From Polychytrium aggregatum (lineage: Eukaryota; Chytridiomycota; Chytridiomycetes; Polychytriales): a DNA stretch of 26,606 bases. The notes beneath the pieces are model-generated. The model was not told the origin of the DNA. It saw only the letters and a program-made list of their open reading frames with translations, and did no database searches. Numbering within the stretch: position 1 is the first letter of the stretch; each line of letters opens with the position of its first letter. The stretch spans positions 1-26,606 of the forward strand of contig NW_026516523.1 in the NCBI RefSeq assembly GCF_025602895.1. The letters are read 5' to 3'. Positions 16,582 through 26,606 of the stretch are shown here, piece after piece. The position numbers and the translations under genes were made by a program.

Positions 16582-18026
16582 GATGACGGTAGTACTCAGA
16601 AGAGTCGAAGAATCGCTAAGATAGAATAGGCGCTGTGATCTCGCTGTGACCTCGGATTCTATATCACCCAGCCAGTTCTATCGGGCCCACTCTATAGTGG
16701 ATCTGTGATCTGTGAAGTCCTTTGGACCTGGAGACCAGGGTTTGGCTCTAGAATTTTAAAATTTTAAAAAAAAACCCTCTGGCCATAGGCTGGAATCACG
16801 GGAGGATCACGGGCGAATGGCTGGGGTCTATCGGCACTGTGACCTCCCTGTGACCTCGGTTTCTATATGATCCAGGCAGTTCTATCTGGCTCACTCTACA
16901 GTGGGTCTGTGATCTGTGAAGTCCTTTGGACCTGGAGGACCAGGGTTTGGCTCTAGAATTTTAAAATTTTAAAAAACCCTCTGGCCATAGGCTGGAATCA
17001 CGGGTGGATCACGGGCGGTGGATCACGGGTGGATCATAGCCGGATGCCTGGCTGGATTTTGAAATTTTAAAATTGAAGAGGCCTGGGCGGTCCAAAAGAT
17101 GGGCCGAGATCACAGATTCCATAATGAGATCACAGCAGTTTGATCTTCAATGGGGATCTGTATGCTGAGGCGCGCTTCCTCTGTGTCCAAGTCCAAGTCA
17201 TGGTAGCAGACGACGCTGTTTTATGTAGGCTGTGACCTCCCTGTGACCTCCCTGTGACCTCGGTGCCTATATGTTTGGGTACTTTTTACAATGCGTGGTG
17301 GGCACAACCAATGGGCACGTACTGGCCACGTACTGGCCACGTACGGGTCACCCAATGTGCGCGGCATCCACGATCACGCTCGTGTTTGAAGCCAGTGGAG
17401 TCTACTATAGAGGCTTTGGGCGGGTATAGGGCAAGCTGCTGCAGTCTCTCCTATGGTATCCTCTATCTCCGTATATGTTCTACTACTATTACTACTACTA
17501 CTATTACTACTACTACTACCATACTACTACTATACTACTACTATACTCTTTTATTATATTGTATGATCTATTAGAATAGAATAGAAGAGAATAGAAGAGA
17601 ATAGAATAGTATAGAAGAGAAGAGAATGGTATAGTATAGAATGGTATAGTACAGAAACAGCTACAATTGAATAGGATTGAATATATCATGGCTTGCTCAC
17701 AGGCCAGGCCAGAGACCACGGGCTTTAGGCCTTGGTACTTAGGCTTTAGGCTCTAGGCTTTAGGCTCCGGTTCTTAGGCTCAGTGTCAAGCTGCAGCCTG
17801 TAATGGGTGTCTGGTCAGGGTTTGGTCTGGGCCGTGATAAGGCTATAGACATCAGCTCTTGCAGTGTTCTCTCTATATACTGCCCCAACACCAGCCCCAG
17901 TCCAGGCCTGAACGCGCGGTACAAGAGCGCAGGTCTGGGAACAGCCTAAACCCTGAGCCCTAAAGCCTAGCCTTAACCCAGGCCTGAGCTCCAGTATAGA
18001 CTCGAGCCTTGGGTTCAGGCTAAAAC
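16582..18026. repeat. Satellite unit 3, left part (split by element 2)
   Basis: The first 1,445 bp of the unit, up to GGCTAAAAC. The unit resumes at 24414 after element 2, with AAAC repeated on both sides of the insertion. Confidence 0.92.
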
Positions 18027-18607
18027 TGTCAAGACTGGACAACGGGGCAAGCAGGGAAGTGCGCAAGAGTCCTAATGCAAGACTCGAACGTAGGGAGAGG
18101 AGCGGGGACTGGACTGGGACACAGAGTGTCAAGTGTGAAGCCAAAGTTTTATTCTAGATCCAAGGCTTAGGATACTAAAAATACAAAGTGGCAAGACGAA
18201 GGCAAAAGACAGAGGCTGGTCGGAGGGCTATTTATGCGAGCGCCAAGGATCGACGCTGCAGAGCGAGGGGGCAGGAGCGAAGCAGCGGCGGGGAGGGCGA
18301 AGCAGCGAGCGAAGCAGGTGGCGGCCGTGACTCGGGATCCGTGAGTCAGCGGGCGTCAGTGGCGGCGGCTTGGCGGCGCCAAGGCGTCAGGCGGCGTCGA
18401 GGCGGCGTCGTGGGCGTAACCCATGACCAACAGCAAGGGAGCGGGAACGGAACACAGGCAGCGCGCGTGCTTGCGGTAAGACAACAAGGCAGCACAGCGC
18501 GGGAAACAAACAAACAGAAGGAAGGGAAAGCACTAAGACCGGCAAACAGAAAGGAAAGGGCAAGGGTAAAGGAAGGGAGTGGGCAAAGGCAGAGGGTGTT
18601 CATGACA
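18027..18607 (-). repeat. Element 2 3' LTR (left)
   Basis: 581 bp. On the sense strand it holds a TATA-like CATAAATA (18229-18236 in plus coordinates) and, 39 bp on, GTCTTGCCA (18189-18197), the segment that matches the PBS. Differences from the right LTR are mainly in homopolymers. Confidence 0.92.
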
Positions 18608-18620
18608 CTACCCCCCTCTC
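18608..18620 (-). other. Element 2 polypurine tract overlapping the pol stop codon
   Basis: The minus strand reads GAGAGGGGGGTAG directly before the 3' LTR. The last pol codons (Arg-Gly-Gly-stop) are encoded in the tract, and the TAG stop abuts the LTR. Confidence 0.8.
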
Positions 18621-21600
18621 AAGGCCCGAGCTCCGAGAGGGCCAGGCTTCGAGGGATGAGAGGAGTGGTAGGCAGCGACAGGCTCCGGACAATGTGCAAG
18701 ATTGCTGGCGGGCTCCCAGGTGCAATCCATCACCGTGTAGCCACGCCAGTGCACAAGATACTGGAGCTTACCTCGGAACAGCCTGGAGTCCAGGATCTGT
18801 TCGACTTCCCATTCGTCGTGGCCGTCGACTTGGATGGGTGGAGGGGGCGGGATCGTTCGACCTGGGATCTTGTCGTCGGCGGCAGGCTCGAGCAGGGAGA
18901 CGTGGAAGACAGGATGAATGCGCATGGACGAGGACAAGTCCAACTTGAAAGCGCGGGAACCGACTTGAGCGACGATCTTGAACGGCCCAAGCTTGGTGTG
19001 GTCGAGCTTGGCCGTGGGTCGCTGGGTCTTGATGTTCTTGGCGGAGAGCCAGACTCGGTCTCCAACCTTGAACGGAGGGGAAGGGGAGTGGCCGGGGTCG
19101 TAGAACTTGGCTTGGGAGTCCTGGGCGAGGGCGATGTTGAACTTGAGTTCATCGTGGAGGGAGTGAATGGCTCGGGCTTGATCGTCGGCGACGGAGGCAT
19201 TCTTGGTGGTGCGGGGAAGGGCGACGGAAAAACGAGGGTGGTAGCCGGTGTAGGCGAAGAAGGGGGAGCAGCCGAGGGTTGCTTGAGAGGTGTTGTTGTA
19301 GGTGAACTCGGCGTGAGGGAGGAGCTGGGCCCAGTCGTCTTGCTGGAAATTGATGAAGCAGCGGAGGTACTGCTCGAGGATGGCGTTGACCCGCTCGGTC
19401 TGGCCGTCGGTCTGCGGATGGAAGGCAGTCGACATCTTGTGCTTGATCTTGAGGCGGGTCAGGACGGCTTGGAAGAACTTGGAGGCAAAGGTAGATCCTC
19501 GGTCTGAGACGATATCGTCTGGAAGACCGTGCTTGGTGAAGACATGCTCGACAAACATCCGAGCAGTGTCTTCGGCGTTGGCCTCGTTGCTTGACGGGAC
19601 GAAGTGGGCCATCTTGGTGAAGCGGTCGACAAACACACAGATGGCTGTGTGTCCAGAGGACTCGGGAAGCTGGGTGATGAAGTCGACCGAAACAGAAGAC
19701 CAAGGGCGATCGGGAACAGGGAGCGAGGCAAGGAGTCCGTAGGGCTTGTGACGGGAGTGCTTGTTCCGCTGGCAGGTGTCGCATCCGGAGACATACTCCT
19801 TGATGTAACGACGCATGGTCGGCCAGTGGAAGGTCCGGGGAGACGAGCTCGAAGGTCTTGGCGACGCCGAAGTGGCCGGCGGTCGGCGAGTCGTGGCACT
19901 CGACGAGGATCTTGCGCTTGAGCTCGGGGACATCGGGGACGCAGACGAGACCTTCAAAGAGCAGAAGGTCGTTGTCGACGGAGTAGCCGGGACAGGAGGC
20001 AGGGTTCTTGAGGACTTGGGACAGGATCGGACCAAAGGTAGAGTCCTTCTTGAGGCTTGACTTGATGAGGACGGCGATATCCTCAGACTCGGGGGCAACG
20101 GGAACGGCTCGGAGGGCGGAAACGAAGAGTTTTGGTGGCAGCAGGGTCTGGGTGTTCGGGGAGCTACGGGAGTCACCCCCCTCCTTAGGGAACTTGTCCT
20201 TGCGGGAGAGGGCGTCGGCGGCATTGTTGAGGGTTCCGGGTCGATACCTGATGACGAAGTTGTAGTCGCCAAGGATCTCGGACCAACGGACTTGGCGACG
20301 GCTGAGGTTGCGGGAGGTCTGGAAGTATTCAAGGTTCTTGTGGTCGGTGACGACCTCGGTGGCTTGGGAGGAGAACTCGAGGTAGTGTCTCCATTGCTTG
20401 AAGGCTGCGACGATGGCGAGAAGTTCCTTATCATAGATTTGATAATTCATTTCTGCATCGAGCAGCTTCCGGGAGTAGAAGGCCACGGGGTGGAGGAGGC
20501 CTTCGTCGTCGCGCTGACTGAGAACAGCGCCAAGAGCATAGTCAGATGCGTCGGCTTCGATGACGCACTGACGCTCGGGGTCGAAGTGGCGGAGGACAGG
20601 ACCGGTGCTCAGGCATTCCTTGAGCTTCAGGAATGACGTTTGAGCCGAGGGAGACCAGGAGAACTTGATGTCCTTCTTCAGGAGGTCCGTCAGCGGGGGT
20701 GGCGATCTTGGAATAATCCTTGACGAACCGACGGTAGAAGTTCGCCAGGCCGAGGAAGACTTGGATGTCGTGGGCAGATCGGGGGATCTCCCACTCCTGG
20801 ATGGCCTTGACCTTGTCGGGATCCATGGAGATTCCATCGGGCGAGATGATGAACCCGAGGAAGGCGACGGAGGACTGGTCGAACTCACACTTTTCAAGCT
20901 TGAGTGAGAGTCCGGCGTCTTGGAGCTTGGTCAGGACTTTCTTGACATGAGCCTCGTGCTCGGCAGGATCGGAGGAGTAGATGAGGATGTCGTCCAGGTA
21001 GACGACCACGAACTGGTCAAGGTATTCTCGGAGGACATCGTTGACGAAGGCTTGGAACGAGGCAGGAGCGTTGGTCAAGCCGAACGGCATGACGTTGTAC
21101 TCGAAGTGGCCGTAGCGACAGCGGAAGGCCGTCTTCCACTCTTCACCTTCAGCGATGCGCAAGAGGTTGTATGCGCCTCGCATGTCGAGCTTGGTGAAGA
21201 TCTTGGCCTTGCCGAGGTTGTCGAACGTCTCGGCAATCAGGGGCAAGGGACAACGGTTCGGCACGGTGATCTTGTTCAGGGCCCGGTAGTCGACGCAGAG
21301 ACGGAGGGAGCCATCCTTCTTCTTGACGAACAGGACTGGGGCACCGGCAGGGGACTCGGAACGGCGGATGAAACCCTTGGACAAGTTCTCTTGGATGTAG
21401 GTGTGGAGGGCGTCCATCTCCGGCTTGGAGAGGTTGTAGACGGGCCCAAACGACGGGGACGCACCTTCGACCAACGGGATCGTGTGGTCGTAAGGGCGGT
21501 GCTGGGGGAGCTTGTCGGCCTCGGACTTGGAAAACACCTTGGCAAAGGACGAGTACTTGGAGGGGACAGAGGGCTCGGCCTTGGGCTTGGCTCCAGCGTC

Positions 21601-22566
21601 GACGGAGCAGAGGGACAGGACTCGGGCAGCATCCAAGAGGAACACTTCCAGGCCTTCCTTTCTGGACGGCGTGCTGGAAGGGGATGCTGCCGATCAGGCT
21701 GACGCGGGCAGGGGACTGGGTCTTGGTCTTGGTCTTTGGGACGGCAGGAGGCAAGGCAGGACTGGGCTTGGGCACGGCAGGAGGCAAGGCAGGGACTGGG
21801 CTTGGGCACGGCAGGAGGCAAGGCAGGGAGGATCTCGGGCTCGGCTGGGGACTCGGCTGGGGACTTGGCAGGAACGATCTTGGACTCGGGCAGGGACACG
21901 GCAAGGCTCGGCGGGGACCCTTCAGCAGGGGACTCGGCAGGAGCGGCTCGGGCAGGGCTGGACCTAGAGGACTGTGGGCTCGGGAGAGAACGGGGAGGCC
22001 AAACTGTGGATAGAGGTGCAAGGCAAGAAAATAGAGTCATGGTGCCAGTCAAAGTAGGGCTTGTTGTTTTCTTGATCCAATCCATACCAAGATGATCGGG
22101 TATGAAGCCAAGGGAATCAGCGCGAACGAGATTTGGTTCATAGTGGCTGATGCCTGTGATCATAGAAACACAAACTCCAAGACTAGACTCCATCGAAGAA
22201 CCATCGGCAAGAGTGATGACGAAAGAAGTTGCAAAGGTGGGGAGAGCGTGGGGTTGCGGCGAATCCAGTGTCCATAAACGAAGTAACCGCGCCGGTATCG
22301 ATCATGGCGGTTTGCCCGTATGGACTCTGGACCGCACAGCAGAGTCACAGCGCGGGAGGGCTGACGTTGGATGTCAGGCTCGGGAGGCGAAGACGAAGAA
22401 GCAAGAGCAGTGGAACGGTGGCAATGGTGACGGGGGCAAGATGGCAAAAGGCAGAAGAAGGTGATTTACCGTGGAGACATTTACAGGAGGAAGATTTATG
22501 ACATGATTGACGCCTAGGAAAGCTCCTCCGACCTTTTCTAGGCAGAGAAGTTTTCCTGGTCGTCAA
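18608..22566 (-). pseudogene. pol: Element 2 Pol: protease, RT, RNase H, integrase, chromodomain, frameshifted
   Basis: Pieces in different frames keep full family order. A protease Asp-Thr-Gly-Ala lies at 22288-22299, with the protease fold continuing in another frame below about 22220. A Pro/Ala/Ser-rich linker (about 21690-21990) follows, then RT in 20695-21645 with Tyr-Leu-Asp-Asp at 20989-21000, RNase H in about 20200-20600, the integrase zinc finger split near 19840, the integrase core with intact Asp, Asp and Glu motifs, a GPF motif, and a chromodomain at about 18640-18825. Frame changes fall near 22310, 22220, 21650, 20695 and 19840. All catalytic motifs are still present, so decay is recent or the indels are sequencing errors. 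Confidence 0.88.
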
Positions 22567-22625
22567 GTTTATTCACATCAACGACAGCCAAAGAAGCATC
22601 GATGGCAGCCAAGCGGGAGGATGCC

Positions 22626-23757
22626 TTATTGGGGCAAGCGAAGGGCAATGTGCCCTTCATTCTTGCAATAAAAGCAGCGGTTGGCAGCACGGAGGGCGGC
22701 CTTGTCCTCGGCGGTCAGCCTGCGAGCGGAGGCCTGGCTGAGGTCCATGGGGCTGCGGAACGTTTGAAGGCTTGAGCGGGCGAGGAGGAGGAGCAGGAGC
22801 GAAGGGGCGAGGAGCCGGACGAGCAGGAGCAGGAGCAGGAGCGGAGCGGTGGTTGGGACGGCGGGAACGTTGGTCCTCCTGGCGGTTGTCGATGGCGATC
22901 GCCGCTTGCATGAGATCTTCGAGGTTGTCGAAGGAGCGGCGGGAGAGTTCGTCTTGAACCGAGGGCTTGAGTCCACTCTCGAAGTGGAACATGAGAGGGT
23001 CTTGGGACCAAGTGAGGAGGTGGACGGCTTGGCGGCGGTACTCGGCGGCATAGGCGGCGGCGGAGGTGACTTGGTAAAGCCTGACCATCTCGCGAGCAGC
23101 GGCGATGGTGGGCTGGACCTGGCCAAAGGCAGCACGGAGCCACTCGGAGAAACCGGCAAAGTCACGGATGGCAGGGGGGAGAGCACTCGGGGTCTCTCTC
23201 CAACTGATCGATGTACGGCTGCATGTAGTCTGCAGCAGTACCATCGAGATAGGATAAGGCGTAGAACACCTTATCCCTTTCAGTCTGGAAGAGGGGAGGG
23301 TTGGACACGAAGGCCAGTCTGCAATGCGAGAGGAAGGCATTGCAGCGGCTCGGGTCCTTACCAGAGAAGCGATCAGGGGGACCTATCTGCCTGGTGGCAG
23401 AGTTGCGACCAACAGGGTTGTCCTCGGGGTCTTGGGCAGGATCATCGACGTCGTCAGGAACGCCGAAGTAGGGGCGACCTGCACGACGGATCGGGGCGGG
23501 AGCGGGAGCAGGAGGAGGTAGCTGGGCCTGGTAGCTGCGGAGGGCCTCCTGGACACTGGCGGCGACCACTTGGCGGACATCCTCTTCACGGCGAGCCAGG
23601 ACCTGGTCCATACGATCGGTGATGCGGTTGAGCGCATCATCCTGATCGTGGAGACTTGGAAAAGTCCTGGAGAGAACGGGCGTTCTCGGCGGACTGGATA
23701 ATGGACCGCACGGATGGCCTGGAGCTCGGGCTCGGAAAGGCCAGAAGGGGAAGCCAT
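22626..23757 (-). pseudogene. gag: Element 2 Gag, frameshifted
   Basis: Likely start is ATG 23757 (context ACCAATGG), 60 bases after the PBS. A coiled-coil-like Asp/Arg-rich stretch follows, then a Pro-rich linker, the Gag fold (Cys-Arg-Leu-Ala-Phe and an EYRRQA-like motif) and a Cys-x2-Cys-x4-His knuckle. The frame changes near 23710, 23655, 23180, 22760 and 22632. The last one is an extra T inside the knuckle that replaces its final Cys and brings a stop at 22626-22628. Five indels in 1.1 kb, with protein similarity kept in all pieces, is more like uncorrected sequence than old decay. A separate pol frame begins downstream, after a gag stop in the alternative frame. Confidence 0.82.
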
Positions 23758-23817
23758 TGGTAAAAGAGATAGAGAAGGGGACGGGGCAAAGGCAGGGCAA
23801 GTGGGGGGTTGTTGAAG

Positions 23818-23826
23818 GTCTTGCCA
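23818..23826 (-). other. Element 2 primer binding site, complementary to its own LTR
   Basis: Two bases after the 5' LTR the minus strand reads TGGCAAGAC. The sense LTR contains the complement GTCTTGCCA (plus 23992-24000) 38 bp after a TATA-like box. The TGG start would also suit a tRNA 3' end, so the priming mode is less certain than in element 1. Confidence 0.6.
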
Positions 23827-23828
23827 AG

Positions 23829-24413
23829 TGTCAAGACTGGACAACGGGGGCAAGCAGGGAAGTGCGCAAGAGTCCTAATGCAAGACTCGAAACGTAGGGA
23901 GAGGAGCGGGGACTGGACTGGGACACAGAGTGTCAAGTGTGAAGCCAAAGTTTATTATAGATCCAAGGCTTAGGATACTAAAAATACAAAGTGGCAAGAC
24001 GAAGGCAAAGACAGAGGCTGGTCGGAGGGCTATTTATGCGAGAGCCAAGGATCGACGCTGCAGAGCGAGGGGGGCAGGAGCGAAGCAGCGGCGGGGAGGG
24101 CGAAGCAGCGAGCGAAGCAGGTGGCGGCCGTGACTCGGGATCCGTGAGTCAGCGGGCGTCAGTGGCGGCGGCTTGGCGGCGCCAAGGCGTCAGGCGGCGT
24201 CGAGGCGGCGTCGTGGGCGGTAACCCATGACCAACAGCAAGGGAGCGGGAACGGAACACAGGCAGCGCGCGTGCTTGCGGTAAGACAACAAGGCAGCACA
24301 GCGCGGGAAACAAACAAACAGAAGGAAGGGAAAGCACTAAGACCGGCAAACAGAAAGGAAAGGGCAAGGGTAAAGGAAGGGAGTGGGCAAAGGCAGAGGG
24401 GTGGTTCATGACA
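23829..24413 (-). repeat. Element 2 5' LTR (right)
   Basis: 585 bp with TGTCA/TGACA ends. It carries the promoter (CATAAATA at 24031-24038, minus strand) for the element. It is followed by satellite unit 3, resumed at AAACCTGACC. Confidence 0.92.
24031..24038 (-). promoter_or_regulatory. Element 2 TATA-like box
   Basis: CATAAATA on the minus strand, 38 bp upstream of GTCTTGCCA. The same arrangement occurs in the 3' LTR at 18229-18236. Confidence 0.6.
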
Positions 24414-24644
24414 AAACCTGACCTGTGGCAGTACCAGTGGCAGTTCAGAAGCATGGGTAGCTGGGAAGTACTCTGGGTACTTCGGGGGATACTTTGAGTA
24501 CTCTGGGTACTCTGGGAACTGTGGGAACTCCAGCAACAGGCGAGTGATGGGAATACGCGCTAGAAGCGTGGGAACAGTGATACGTGTGCTACGTGTGCTA
24601 CGTGTGCTAGTGTGTGACGGGGGGATACTACAGGCGATGTGTAG
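24414..24644. repeat. Satellite unit 3, right part
   Basis: Resumes at AAACCTGACCTGTGGCAG and runs to the start of unit 4. It already shows single-base losses relative to units 1 and 2, for example in GCTGGGGAAG and in the CTACGTGTG array. Confidence 0.9.
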
Positions 24645-26292
24645 GATGACGGTAGTACTCAGAAGAGTCGAAGAATCGCTAAGATAGAATAGGCGCTGTG
24701 ATCTCGCTGTGACCTCGGATTCTATATCACACCAGCCAGTTCTATCGGGCCCACTCTATAGTGGATCTGTGATCGTGAAGTCCTTTGGACCTGGAGACCA
24801 GGGTTTGGCTCTAGAATTTTAAAATTTTAAAAAAAAACCCTCTGGCCATAGGCTGGAATCACGGGAGGATCACGGGCGAATGGCTGGGGTCTATCGGCAC
24901 TGTGACCTCCCTGGGACCTCGGTTTCTATATGATCCAGGCAGTTCTATCTGGCTCACTCTACAGTGGGTCTGTGATCTGTGAAGTCCTTTGGACCTGGAG
25001 GACCAGGGTTTGGCTCTAGAATTTTAAAATTTTAAAAAACCCTCTGGCCATAGGCTGGAATCAGGGGGATCACGGGCGGTGGATCACGGGTGGATCATAG
25101 CCGGATGCTGGCTGGATTTTGAAATTTTAAAATTGAAGAGGCCTGGGCGGTCCAAAAGATGGGCCGAGATCACAGATTCCATAATGAGATCACAGCAGTT
25201 TGATCTTCAATGGGGATCTGTATGCTGAGGCGCGCTTCCTCTGTGTCCAAGTCCAAGTCATGGTAGCAGACGACGCTGTTTTATGTAGGCTGTGACCTCC
25301 TGTGACCTCCCTGTGACCTCGGTGCCTATATGTTTGGGTACTTTTTTACAATGCGTGGTGGGCACAACCAATGGGCACGTACTGGCCACGTATGGCCACG
25401 TACGGGTCACCCAATGTGCGCGGCATCCACGATCACGCTCGTGTTTGAAGCCAGTGGAGTCTACTATAGAGGCTTGGGGGTATAGGGCAAGCTGCTGCAG
25501 TCTCTCCTATGGTATCCTCTATCTCCGTATATGTTCTACTATATTACTACTACTATTACTACTACTACCATATACTACTACTACTACTATACTCTTTATA
25601 TATTGTATGATCTATTAGAATAGAATAGAAGAGAATAGAAGAGAATAGAATAGTATAGAAGAGAAGAGAATGGTATAGTATAGAATGGTATAGTACAGAA
25701 ACAGCTACAATTGAATAGGATTGAATATATCATGGCTTGCTCACAGGCCAGGCCAGAGACCACGGGCTTTAGGCCTTGGTACTTAGGCTTTAGGCTCTAG
25801 GCTTTAGGCTCCGGTTCTTAGGCTCAGTGTCAAGCTGCAGCCTGTAATGGGTGTCTGGTCAGGGTTGGTCTGGGCCGTGATAAGGCTATAGACATCAGCT
25901 CTTGCAGTGTTCTCTCTATATACTGCCCCAAACACCAGCCCCAGTCCAGGCCTGAACGCGCGGTACAAGAGCAGGTATGGGAACAGCCTAAACCCTGAGC
26001 CCTAAAGCTAGCCTTAACCCAGGCCTGAGCTCCAGTATAGACTCGAGCCTTGGGTTCAGGCTAAAACCTGACCTGTGGCAGTACCAGTGGCAGTTCAGAA
26101 GCATGGGTAGCTGGGGAAGTACTCGGGTACTTCGGGGGATACTTGAGTACTCTGGTACTCTGGGAACTGTGGGAACTCCAGCAACAGGCGAGTGATGGGA
26201 ATACGCGCTAGAAGCGTGGGAACAGTGATACGTGTGTACGTGTGCTAGTGTGCTACGTGTGTGACGGGGGGGGATACTACAGCGATGTGTAG
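24645..26292. repeat. Satellite unit 4 (1,648 bp)
   Basis: The same unit as 13234-14907 but 26 bp shorter overall. The differences are many scattered 1-2 bp changes, mostly losses, rather than one deletion. No gene is seen. Confidence 0.9.
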
Positions 26293-26606
26293 GATGACGG
26301 TAGTACTCAGAAGAGTCGAAGAATCGCTAAGATAGAATAGGCGCTGTGATCTCGCTGTGACCTCGGATTCTATATCACCCAGCCAGTTCTATCGGGCCCA
26401 CTCTATAGGGATCTGTGATCTGTGAAGTCCTTTGGACCTGGAGACCAGGGTTTGGCTCTAGAATTTAAAATTTAAAAAAAACCCTCTGGCCATAGGCTGG
26501 AATCACGGGAGGATCAGGGGCGAATGGCTGGGGTCTATCGGCACTGTGACCTCCCTGTGACCTCGGTTTCTATATGATCCAGGCAGTTTATCTGGCTCAC
26601 TCTACA
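26293..26606. repeat. Satellite unit 5, partial (window end)
   Basis: The first 314 bp of a further unit, again with single-base losses, for example in GAATTTAAAATTTAAAA compared with GAATTTTAAAATTTTAAAA in unit 1. Confidence 0.9.

Larger units (their letters stand above)
18027..24413 (-). mobile_element. Element 2: degenerate chromodomain Ty3/gypsy retrotransposon inserted in the satellite
   Basis: A 6,387-bp element read on the minus strand: 5' LTR 23829-24413, PBS 23818-23826, gag, pol, polypurine tract 18608-18620, 3' LTR 18027-18607. Ends are perfect TGTCA/TGACA inverted repeats. The target duplication is AAAC (18023-18026 and 24414-24417; AAAAC if the last A is assigned to the flank). 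LTR and Pol sequences are clearly distinct from element 1. Gag and pol are split by at least nine frame changes, so as written it cannot make its proteins. The LTRs differ by about ten mostly single-base indels. Confidence 0.92.

Noticed and set aside
13234..18026. Ribosomal DNA spacer
   Set aside because: No 5S, 18S or 28S segment was recognised in or near any unit, so the array is called only a satellite.
18188..19507. 439-codon plus-strand ORF over the element 2 LTR and integrase
   Set aside because: Antisense to the integrase and chromodomain of element 2; begins within the LTR; no domain seen.
18027..24413. RIP-type mutation as the cause of element 2 decay
   Set aside because: The damage is single-base indels in runs, not C-to-T changes or new TA-rich stops.

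Overview
The window looks like repeat-rich, gene-poor DNA of a filamentous fungus. Two chromodomain-bearing Ty3/gypsy retrotransposons of the self-priming Tf1/sushi type, a Tc1/mariner-like inverted-repeat element and a strong Kozak context (gccgccATG) all point to a eukaryote. A basidiomycete is my guess, but no host marker gene proves it. No rRNA, tRNA, CRISPR or prokaryotic gene was found.

Layout. 1-6830 is a tandem array of a host gene family (period about 4.34 kb) encoding a protein of about 410 residues with one Sel1-like repeat. Every copy seen is broken. The same 1,589-bp TA-flanked inverted-repeat transposon sits at the same codon in gene A (only its 3' end is in the window) and in gene B, so the duplication came after the insertion. 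Gene B also has a solo LTR (2514-3309, TSD TCGGG) inserted after its fourth codon, plus at least two 1-bp frame breaks. Gene C survives only as an upstream region ending 16 bp short of where its ATG should be.

6831-13233 is a full LTR retrotransposon (element 1, minus strand): near-identical LTRs, gag, a 3.9-kb open pol, polypurine tract and a PBS complementary to its own LTR transcript start. It is the same family as the solo LTR. Its two flanks do not form a target-site duplication, so it appears to be the junction of two separate insertions, or an assembly join.

13234-26606 is a satellite array with a 1,674-bp unit. The first three units look identical. The third is split by a second retrotransposon of another family (element 2, 18027-24413, minus strand, AAAC target duplication), whose gag and pol carry at least nine frameshifts. 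Unit 4 and partial unit 5 follow with many single-base deletions, as would be seen where read support drops near a contig end.

How it fits together: no intact host gene remains. Both retrotransposons keep chromodomain integrases, which in this clade are associated with marked chromatin, and element 2 lies inside the satellite. The most notable signals are: (1) both elements, although unrelated in LTR sequence, carry a PBS two bases from the LTR that matches a segment of their own LTR 38-39 bp after a TATA box, which is the arrangement of RNA self-priming; (2) four hairpins with near-constant pentaloops lie in the element 1 leader; (3) a co-oriented solo LTR could supply a new promoter to gene B, with the first ATG downstream being in frame.
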